Assembly (NCBI GenBank): GCA_021819985.1
Contig: JAKAEG010000232.1
Location: forward strand, 1-5,414
From: Nitrospirota bacterium
Lineage (GTDB): Bacteria > Nitrospirota > Thermodesulfovibrionia > Thermodesulfovibrionales > JdFR-88
DNA length: 5,414 nt
Reading direction: 5' to 3'
Position 1 is the first letter of the stretch, and each line of letters starts with the position of its first letter. Under the pieces are notes generated by a model. It was not told the origin of the DNA. It worked only from the letters and a program-made list of their open reading frames with translations, and did not search any database. Made by a program: the position numbers and the translations under genes. This document shows positions 1 through 5,414 of the stretch, one piece after another.

Positions 1-1644
1 CGAATACGGCATGCCTGTCTCAAAGACCTGCTTCACAGCGCAATCTTCGCCGTGCTCATAACATGGCCGGCCGGTCCTGTGCGTCAGATCGAAACAGGTC
101 CTTCCTTTGAGTTCGCCAGGTGAAATACCGGTCTGCCTGCAATACGCCCTGTTTGCAGTGAGTATCCGGTATTGCCGGTCGAGCACTATAAAACCCTCGT
201 CCACTGAGTTTAATATGCTCCAGACAAATTCCTCGCTTTTTCTGAGCGCAAGCTCGGCCCGCTTCAGGTCCGTAAAATCCGCCGCCGCGCAAACCACCCC
301 TATAAGCTTTCCCTCGCTGTTATGCATCGGCGAGGCGGAAAAAAGCACAGGGACATTTTTATTATCTTTGGTCTTATAACTTATTCCGGCGTGGTCCACG
401 CTTTCCCCGGAGAGCACCTTTTTTATTATCGAGGCGTCCGCTTCGCCTATAAGCTTTTCAAAATGAATTCCCAAAAGCTCATTTTCTTTATAGGCCAAAA
501 GAGAGCAGGCTGCCCTGTTGGCCTGGATAATATTTCCTTCAGTTGACAATATGACGAGAGTGTCGATAAGGCTTCTGATGACAGTATCCATGTAATTTTT
601 TGAAATTGTGGTCAGGTTAAGATCAGCGGCCATTTTGTTGAACAGGGCCTCAAGCTGGCCGATCTCATCATCACCTGATACCGCCACTCTGCCTGTAAGA
701 TTGCCTCTCGATATCTCCTGCGCCATGGATGCCAGGGCTGATACGGGTCTCACGATCTTTCTGGAAATCAGACGCGATACATGGACCGTAACCAGCAGGA
801 ATATTCCCAAAATGGCCGCCTGAAGCCCGATCAGCAGCTCTATCTGGCTGTGAATGTATCCGGAGGGGAGCGCAAACAGCAGTTGGCCCAATGGCTTTTG
901 TCCGGCCCCTACCGGCTTGCTTGTCAGGTAATAGCGCTCGCCCCCTAAAGCTGTATCTCCGAATATCCATCCCTTTTTTAAACGGCGTTGGCCGTAAACA
1001 AGGTCTTCGAGCACATCGTGTATGGCTTTTGGATTTTGCAGAGTTGTGGTCTGTAACTGATCACCCGATACAACCATAACGTCCATGCCGTATTTGGCCT
1101 TGATCTCCGAAATGAAATTGTAATCGAACACATTTGAAAGTTCGAGGACTCCGATAATTTCCCGTTTGTCCTGTATCGGGACCTGGACATTGATGCAAAG
1201 ACCGGCTTCCGTTTTTTCAAAACCCACCACCCTTTGCCCGCGAACGGCCTTTACAAACCCTGGGTCTCCTCCGAAATCGATATATCTGGCAGGATAACGG
1301 GCGCTGGCTATTATGAGCCCGGATTTATCTGTAACGCTGGCCCTGTCCGTCCCGAATGCGGACATAGACCTCTCAAGCATGCCTAAAAGCGCCTGATTGT
1401 CCCGCTTCCTTACAGACCGGATAAAGGGCGGCTCAGAGGCCAGTGCATTGGCCCGGTTTATGAGCTTCTCCTGCTCGAAGTTAACGGCAAGTTCGGCCCC
1501 GCGCAGGTCATCTTTGAGCCTCTGCTTGAAACTGTCCACTAACATGCCTGTAGACAGCCATACGGATACCGCCGATATAAGGATCATGGGGACTGCAATG
1601 AGGGGAATAAAGTTGGTAAGCAGTCTTGTCTGGAGCTTCTTCAC
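1..1644 (-). CDS. Membrane sensor protein, probable histidine kinase (Cache-HAMP-PAS-PAS), 3' part outside window
   Basis: An uninterrupted minus-strand frame of 548 codons runs from a GTG at 1644 off the left edge. I translated it by hand; an in-frame stop at 1662-1660 makes this GTG the first usable start. Visible order: a short basic N-terminus and TM1 (about residues 8-31); an extracytoplasmic region (32-268) with the Cache-like stretch VTDKSGLIIASA (104-115) and a second sensor half near 165-260; TM2 (269-290); a HAMP domain (about 291-345, with IVRPVSAL and a DDEIGQL stretch); PAS1 (about 347-460); and PAS2 from about 470, cut at residue 548. PAS2 carries C517, H522, C528 and C535. The family normally ends in a HisKA/HATPase transmitter, which lies outside the window, so 'kinase' is inferred; a GGDEF output or similar is possible. 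The start lies one base past the stop of the upstream binding-protein gene and has no clear Shine-Dalgarno, which suggests translational coupling and a joint function. Confidence 0.88.
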   Translation of the reverse strand, partial: MKKLQTRLLTNFIPLIAVPMILISAVSVWLSTGMLVDSFKQRLKDDLRGAELAVNFEQEKLINRANALASEPPFIRSVRKRDNQALLGMLERSMSAFGTDRASVTDKSGLIIASARYPARYIDFGGDPGFVKAVRGQRVVGFEKTEAGLCINVQVPIQDKREIIGVLELSNVFDYNFISEIKAKYGMDVMVVSGDQLQTTTLQNPKAIHDVLEDLVYGQRRLKKGWIFGDTALGGERYYLTSKPVGAGQKPLGQLLFALPSGYIHSQIELLIGLQAAILGIFLLVTVHVSRLISRKIVRPVSALASMAQEISRGNLTGRVAVSGDDEIGQLEALFNKMAADLNLTTISKNYMDTVIRSLIDTLVILSTEGNIIQANRAACSLLAYKENELLGIHFEKLIGEADASIIKKVLSGESVDHAGISYKTKDNKNVPVLFSASPMHNSEGKLIGVVCAAADFTDLKRAELALRKSEEFVWSILNSVDEGFIVLDRQYRILTANRAYCRQTGISPGELKGRTCFDLTHRTGRPCYEHGEDCAVKQVFETGMPYS

Positions 1645-1645
1645 T

Positions 1646-2503
1646 TCAAGGCAATTTTTTCAGTACAAGAGGGTGAAATATAGCTTGTCCGAATTTCTTG
1701 ATCCCATATTCTGCTATGAGCTTCTGGGCCGAATCGGATTTAAGGAAATCAATAAACAGCATTGCGCCCTTATAGTTCACGCCCGGGACTTTCGCGGGAT
1801 TGACAGCAGTCACCCTGTAAGGATTGAACAGGCGCTTGTCGCCTTGGAAAACGATCTGAAGGTGAAGCTCATTTTTATGGGAAAGATAAGTGCTCCTGTC
1901 AGACAGGCAATAACTTTTCTCTTTTGAGGCCATTTGAAGGGTCTTGAGCATACCCTTTTTTGATTGCTTGTACCAGTCCCCATTCGGGGTGACTCCCGCA
2001 AGCTTCCATAATTCCAGCTCCCTCACCTGTGTGCCGGACCTGTCTCCGCGTGAAATAAAAGGGGCCTTTTTGAAATATACATCCCTGAACGCGGCCTTCG
2101 CGTCCGCCGCTTTTTTCAGACCGGCAGGGTCTTCCGGAGGACCCACCAATACAAAATCGTTATACATTATCGAAACAGCATTGATCCCGTATCCCTCAGC
2201 TATGAATTTATCTTCAAGAACTCTTGCATGAGATAAAATGACATCGGCTTTACCATCTCTGCCCCGGTCGAGAGCGGCCCCGCTGCCTACGGCCGCGACT
2301 TTGACTGTCATTCCATATTGTTTTTCAAATACAGGAAGCAGGTAATCAAGGAGTCCTGAATTCTGGGTGCTGGTAGTTGTCGAAAGGCGGAGTGTTTTTC
2401 CGGCCTGTGATGGAGCGCCTGTGCCATTTTTCGAACAGCTGGTCATAAAGACCGGAATGATACAAGCCACAAGAGCTGCGCATATGATCCGGAGTGCCCT
2501 CAT
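1646..2503 (-). CDS. tupA: TupA-family tungstate/oxyanion-binding lipoprotein
   Basis: This 285-residue protein has the usual length and layout of TupA, the binding component of tungstate ABC importers. A hydrophobic signal (residues 4-20) ends in the lipobox-like MTSC, with Cys23 as the probable lipidated residue; Met at -3 is slightly atypical. Family landmarks follow in order: LSTTTSTQNSG (40-50), whose Thr/Ser run helps bind the oxyanion in this fold; VGSGAALDRGRDGKADV (72-88); MYNDFVLVGPPEDPAG (113-128); SRGDRSGT (151-158), with R152 a candidate ligand; and KRLFNPYRVTAVNP (223-236) near the C-terminus. Its mature form should be anchored on the outer face of the cytoplasmic membrane. No TupB or TupC gene adjoins it in this window; the next gene, one base downstream, encodes a membrane sensor. 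I infer a sensory or shared transport/sensing role. The family call is strong; tungstate over molybdate or another oxyanion is likely but not proven. The ATG is chosen for the signal peptide, because upstream Shine-Dalgarno pairing is poor. Confidence 0.88.
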   Translation of the reverse strand: MRALRIICAALVACIIPVFMTSCSKNGTGAPSQAGKTLRLSTTTSTQNSGLLDYLLPVFEKQYGMTVKVAAVGSGAALDRGRDGKADVILSHARVLEDKFIAEGYGINAVSIMYNDFVLVGPPEDPAGLKKAADAKAAFRDVYFKKAPFISRGDRSGTQVRELELWKLAGVTPNGDWYKQSKKGMLKTLQMASKEKSYCLSDRSTYLSHKNELHLQIVFQGDKRLFNPYRVTAVNPAKVPGVNYKGAMLFIDFLKSDSAQKLIAEYGIKKFGQAIFHPLVLKKLP

Positions 2504-2511
2504 TGCCAGCT

Positions 2512-2540
2512 ATTCTATAAGAAAATACAATTAAATTCAA
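2512..2540 (-). promoter_or_regulatory. Candidate sigma-70-type promoter for the tupA-sensor pair
   Basis: On the minus strand, TTGAAT (2540-2535) is separated by 17 bases from TAGAAT (2517-2512), in the AT-rich part of the spacer. The -10 box ends only eight bases before the ATG at 2503, so a transcript from here would be nearly leaderless, consistent with the poor Shine-Dalgarno sequence. In DNA this AT-rich such matches arise easily by chance, so the call is tentative. Confidence 0.35.
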
Positions 2541-2605
2541 AAGAAAAAAATTCAACCGGACGTCAATCCCACAGCTCTTTGATTACACTTTAAAACATCT
2601 GAATT

Positions 2606-2625
2606 AATCATCCTGAATCATCCTG
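2606..2625. repeat. Perfect tandem 10-bp direct repeat, possible regulator-binding site
   Basis: AATCATCCTG occurs twice head to tail (2606-2615 and 2616-2625; CAGGATGATT on the minus strand). A further CTGAAT at 2599-2604 gives a partial, slightly shifted extra copy. The ten-base period is close to one helical turn, as expected where two subunits of a response regulator bind the same DNA face. It lies about 100-120 bases upstream of the tupA start and 25-45 bases after the ATPase stop. Binding function is inferred from period and position only. Confidence 0.45.
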
Positions 2626-2639
2626 CGGCAAGCTGCAGG
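2622..2639 (-). other. Weak hairpin after the ATPase gene
   Basis: CCTGC and GCAGG form a five-base-pair stem around an eight-base loop shortly after the ATPase stop at 2650. No T-run follows on the minus strand, so it is not a convincing intrinsic terminator; some read-through from the ATPase gene into the tupA-sensor pair remains possible. The stem abuts and partly overlaps the tandem 10-bp repeat. Confidence 0.25.
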
Positions 2640-2649
2640 CAATTGCAAC

Positions 2650-5274
2650 TTAAACCGCTGCCCGGCTCCTGCGGAAAATCTTTACCAGGTCGAACCATAA
2701 GACGCTGAGCAGCCCGGCCCCAAGGCACATGGCTATGTCTGCAGGGCCCAGTCTTCCAAAACTAAAAACCTCCCGCAGGAAAGGCACATAAAGGACCATG
2801 GCCAGAAAAAGGCTGGCCCCTCCGATCACCCACCATAATGCGTTGTTTTTCACGCGCAGGGAGGCGGCCGTTGTCAGTGACGAGCGGTTCGTAAGAATCA
2901 GCGCCAGGTTTGCAATGATCAGGGCGGCAAAGCTCATTGCGCGGGCCCGCGCTTCCCCCTGCCCCGTCAGTATTGCTATACCGAAAACGGAAAATACGAA
3001 TATAAGCACGATTGCGCCCTGCAACAGTCCAGCCGCGACTGACCGGCTGGTGAAAATTTTTCCTTTTCTACTATGCCCCATTCTGTGCGGGGAACGCTCC
3101 ATGATGTCAGGCTCTTCCGGTTCGGCCTCGAACACTATGGAGCAGGCCGGGTCTATTATGAGTTCCAGGAACACTATATGCACCGGCAAAAGGACCAGCG
3201 GCATGCCCAAAAGCAGCGGGATCATGGACATGCCCGCGATAGGCACGTGTACGGCAAGTATATAGACCGACGCCTTTTTTATATTGTCCAGTATCCGGCG
3301 TCCCATCCTGACTCCCTGCACAATGGAGGAGAAATCATCGTCCAGAAGCACTATCGAGGCCGCCTCGCGGGCAACATCCGTACCGCGCCCTCCCATGGCT
3401 ATGCCTATGTCGGCCGCCTTGAGGGCAGGGGCGTCGTTTACCCCGTCGCCCGTCATCGCCACGATTTCGCCTCCCGCCTTAAATGCCTTGACTATCCTCA
3501 GCTTCTGGTCCGGAGTAACGCGGCAGAATATATCGGCTCCGTTTATTTTTCGTCCCAGTTCCGCGTCCACCATCGCCTCAAGCTCCGGGCCTGTAACAAT
3601 GTTTTTCCCCAAACCTATCTTTGAGGCGATTTGGGCGGCCGTCACCGGATAGTCTCCGGTTATCATAACTACCTTTATGCCCGCTCTGCGGCATTCTTCA
3701 ACGGCCTCCGGCACTCCAGGGCGAACAGGGTCCGCGAGACCCACAAGCCCCAGAAAATTAAATGTGAACGCATGCTGCTCTTCGGGCAAAACCTCCTCTG
3801 CTGAGCCGGCCCCCGGCTTTTTGGACTTGGCCACACCGATCACGCGAAGTCCCTCCGCAGCCATCTCATCTATCCGTGCGGACAGTTCCCGAAACTCCTT
3901 TTCGCCCATATGGCATATGTCCGCAATGGCCTCCGGCGAGCCCTTGGCCGCGACCACATAATCGTACCCGGCCCCGGCCCTCCAGACGCGGGACATGGCC
4001 ATCAGCTCCTTCGAAAGAGGGTATTCCTGCATCAGCTCCCAATCCTCATGGATATGCTCCGTATTTTGAAGCCAGCGGCTGCCGGCCCTCCTTAAGGCCT
4101 GTTCCATTGGGTCGAAAGGGTCCTTCCGGCTGGCCAGTATCGCGTATTCAATAACGGGATGGAATTCCTCAGGAACATGAACATCTTTGCCGGTCTCAAA
4201 AAAACCGGCCCCGTCCGTGCATGGAAAGCCCGGCTTTCCCGCACAAAATATTTTTTTTACCTCCATCCTGTTTGCGGTTAGAGTGCCCGTTTTATCGACG
4301 CACAATACGGTCGCGTCCCCAAGGGTTTCCACCGCCGGGACCCTGCGGGTCAGGACTTTTCTGCCGGACATGCGCCACGCCCCGAGGGCCAGAAAAACAG
4401 TGAGGATCATCGGGAATTCCTCTGGAAGAACGGCCATGGCAAGCGTTATACCGGCTAAAAAACCGTTCAGCCAGTCCGTTCTTGTTATTCCATAGACCAC
4501 GATAATTACGGCGCAAAATGACAGACCCGCCGCCGCCATGTAGCGCACCAGCCGGCCTGTCTCCTTCTGAAGCGGCGTGCTCTCAGGCTCTATCCGCTCA
4601 AGCGCCGTGCCTATCTTGCCTATTTCCGTGCCGGCACCGGTGGCCAATACCTGCGCCACTGCAGTGCCTCCGACTGCCAGGGTCGCGGAATAGACAAACG
4701 GGGAAGGACCTCCTCCGGGAGGAGCAACGCGGGAAGGCAATTCTCCAGCACTGCCCATTTCAAATGATATTTTGCTTACCGGAACGGACTCGCCTGTAAG
4801 GAGAGACTCGTCCACAAGCAGATTTATTTCGGTCAGCAGAACGCAGTCGGCCGGCACCCTGTCGCCTTCGGAAATTATCGCGATATCTCCGCAAACGACG
4901 TCCCGTCCGGAAATCCTTCTTTGCCTGCCGCCTCTCATCACAAGCGCTCTGGGGCTTGCGAGGTCCCTCAAGGCCTCAAGGGCCCGCTCGGTCTTCCGCT
5001 CCTGGTAAAAGGTAATTCCTGTTACGACGGCCACAAAACCAAGCAGCATCAACGCCTGCTGCCGGTCGCCGATAAAAAGATAAATGGTCCCGCCCGCTAT
5101 CAGGAGCAGGAACATGGGCTCGCGGAGCACGTCCAGGGCTATCCTGAAAAGATTTTTTTTGCGGGATTGCGGAAGCTCATTGGGGCCATCCTGCGCCAGT
5201 CTTGATGCCGCTTCCGCTTCGGAAAGACCGCTAATTCCGGTCAGATCAAGTTTTTTGACACGGGCCGTGGACAT
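2650..5274 (-). CDS. P-type (P2-like) cation-transporting ATPase with divergent ion-binding site
   Basis: This 874-residue membrane pump is full length for a P2-type ATPase. In order it has an N-terminal cation-ATPase domain (about 10-50), M1-M2 (54-91), the actuator domain with TGES (160-163), M3-M4 (244-296), the phosphorylation motif DKTGT (327-331; D327 forms the phospho-intermediate), a nucleotide-binding domain with KGSPE (444-448), TGD (539-541), the hinge TGDGVNDAP (608-616), and six C-terminal membrane segments (about 669-864). ATP hydrolysis therefore looks intact. The transport site is unusual: M4 has PEEFP (284-288) instead of PEGLP, M5 has HVPIA (676-680) where SERCA carries N768 and E771, and M6 has ELIID (704-708) where SERCA has NLVTD. 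Only the M4 Glu and M6 Asp are kept from the calcium ligands, so annotation as a calcium pump would be unsafe. The ATG is the first start after an in-frame upstream stop; no good Shine-Dalgarno precedes it. It is followed by a 146-base spacer and then tupA on the same strand. Confidence 0.95.
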   Translation of the reverse strand: MSTARVKKLDLTGISGLSEAEAASRLAQDGPNELPQSRKKNLFRIALDVLREPMFLLLIAGGTIYLFIGDRQQALMLLGFVAVVTGITFYQERKTERALEALRDLASPRALVMRGGRQRRISGRDVVCGDIAIISEGDRVPADCVLLTEINLLVDESLLTGESVPVSKISFEMGSAGELPSRVAPPGGGPSPFVYSATLAVGGTAVAQVLATGAGTEIGKIGTALERIEPESTPLQKETGRLVRYMAAAGLSFCAVIIVVYGITRTDWLNGFLAGITLAMAVLPEEFPMILTVFLALGAWRMSGRKVLTRRVPAVETLGDATVLCVDKTGTLTANRMEVKKIFCAGKPGFPCTDGAGFFETGKDVHVPEEFHPVIEYAILASRKDPFDPMEQALRRAGSRWLQNTEHIHEDWELMQEYPLSKELMAMSRVWRAGAGYDYVVAAKGSPEAIADICHMGEKEFRELSARIDEMAAEGLRVIGVAKSKKPGAGSAEEVLPEEQHAFTFNFLGLVGLADPVRPGVPEAVEECRRAGIKVVMITGDYPVTAAQIASKIGLGKNIVTGPELEAMVDAELGRKINGADIFCRVTPDQKLRIVKAFKAGGEIVAMTGDGVNDAPALKAADIGIAMGGRGTDVAREAASIVLLDDDFSSIVQGVRMGRRILDNIKKASVYILAVHVPIAGMSMIPLLLGMPLVLLPVHIVFLELIIDPACSIVFEAEPEEPDIMERSPHRMGHSRKGKIFTSRSVAAGLLQGAIVLIFVFSVFGIAILTGQGEARARAMSFAALIIANLALILTNRSSLTTAASLRVKNNALWWVIGGASLFLAMVLYVPFLREVFSFGRLGPADIAMCLGAGLLSVLWFDLVKIFRRSRAAV

Positions 5275-5282
5275 GTAGACAT

Positions 5283-5310
5283 TTTGCCATGAATTTCATC
5301 TTCCGGCAAA
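5283..5310. promoter_or_regulatory. Nested inverted repeats in the divergent intergenic region, possible operator or leader hairpin
   Basis: TTTGCC (5283-5288) and GGCAAA (5305-5310) are perfect inverted arms 16 bases apart. Between them lies a second dyad, ATGAA-T-TTCAT (5289-5299). The element begins nine bases upstream of the ATPase ATG and sits between that gene and the divergent start at 5368. It could bind a dimeric regulator, or form a hairpin in the ATPase leader near its start codon. No sequence match to a known operator is claimed. Confidence 0.3.
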
Positions 5311-5357
5311 GAGTAAATAACGCATGGAAGCACTTGCGGCCTGGGATAAATTCAGAA

Positions 5358-5361
5358 GAGG
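5358..5361 (+). promoter_or_regulatory. Ribosome binding site for the divergent gene
   Basis: GAGG, within the purine run AAGAGGAAAAGA, lies six bases before the ATG at 5368. It is the best Shine-Dalgarno match I found in the window, and it is the main reason for calling the short truncated frame after it a gene. Confidence 0.55.
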
Positions 5362-5367
5362 AAAAGA

Positions 5368-5414
5368 ATGATTAACCTGGCGATTAAAAATCTTTACAGT
5401 CGTCATTCCCGATC
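5368..5414 (+). CDS. Start of a divergent gene, possibly an FtsX/MacB-type ABC permease (truncated by window edge)
   Basis: Fifteen codons, MINLAIKNLYSRHSR, are visible before the sequence ends, open and without a stop. They follow a strong ribosome binding site. The pattern of a short hydrophobic/amphipathic start, then a K-N-L motif and a basic patch, is typical of the N-terminus of FtsX-like (MacB/LolC-type) ABC permeases, which continue into the first membrane helix. With 15 residues this is a resemblance, not an identification. The gene is transcribed away from the P-type ATPase, sharing a 93-base intergenic region. Confidence 0.5.
   Translation, partial: MINLAIKNLYSRHSR

Noticed and set aside
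1397..1927. Plus-strand open frame of 176 codons
   Set aside because: It spans the junction of the tupA-like and sensor genes on the opposite strand. Both of those have clear family motifs, and this frame has none, so it is an antisense shadow.
2560..2580. Intrinsic terminator ahead of the T-run (about 2541-2550, read on the minus strand)
   Set aside because: A seven-base T-run exists, but the sequence before it forms at most a three-base-pair stem.
2504..2649. Molybdenum/tungsten cofactor riboswitch (Moco/Tuco-type) upstream of the tupA-like gene
   Set aside because: I could not fold a conserved multi-stem structure here. The gene-proximal part is a low-complexity AT-rich stretch, and the likely promoter lies too close to the ATG for a riboswitch leader.
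2798..3652. Plus-strand open frames of 122-183 codons opposite the ATPase
   Set aside because: They lie entirely antisense to the C-terminal half of the P-type ATPase, show no recognisable domain and are compositionally what reverse frames of that gene would give.
4187..5278. Several plus-strand open frames of 60-102 codons opposite the ATPase N-terminal half
   Set aside because: They overlap each other in different frames, lie antisense to conserved ATPase motifs and show no recognisable domain.
5392..5414. TCGTCATTCCCG at the right edge resembles the outer end of a common dispersed CGTCATTCCCGC-type repeat
   Set aside because: The match is short, no inverted partner is visible before the window ends, and the bases fit the reading frame of the gene starting at 5368.

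Overview
The window looks like a bacterial chromosome segment with mid-range G+C coding DNA and one AT-rich spacer. Frequent ATA isoleucine codons, a multi-PAS sensor protein with a cysteine/histidine-bearing PAS domain, and a tungstate-type binding protein resemble anaerobic Desulfobacterota (former Deltaproteobacteria) or Nitrospirota. This is a style judgement; no rRNA or marker gene is present to fix the taxon.

Layout: almost everything is on the minus strand. Read in that direction, it starts with an 874-residue P-type cation ATPase (5274 to 2650). A 146-base AT-rich spacer follows, holding a promoter-like sequence and a perfect tandem 10-bp repeat. Next is a TupA-family (tungstate-binding) lipoprotein (2503 to 1646). 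One base after its stop codon begins a long membrane sensor protein (1644 to beyond position 1), with TM, Cache-like sensor, TM, HAMP, PAS and a second PAS domain cut by the window edge. At the far right a divergent plus-strand gene appears to begin at 5368 with a good ribosome binding site; only 15 codons are visible, and they resemble the start of an FtsX/MacB-type permease.

How the genes may work together: the binding-protein gene is followed directly by a sensor gene, not by TupB/TupC permease and ATPase genes. That layout suggests the lipoprotein presents an oxyanion, possibly tungstate, to the sensor, as in other binding-protein/kinase pairs such as AioX-AioS or LuxP-LuxQ. The sensor's transmitter and any response regulator would lie left of position 1, so this is inference. 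The P-type ATPase has all the catalytic motifs of the family, but the membrane residues that bind calcium in SERCA are largely replaced (PEEFP in M4, His in M5, ELIID in M6), so its ion is unknown. It may or may not belong to the same regulon.
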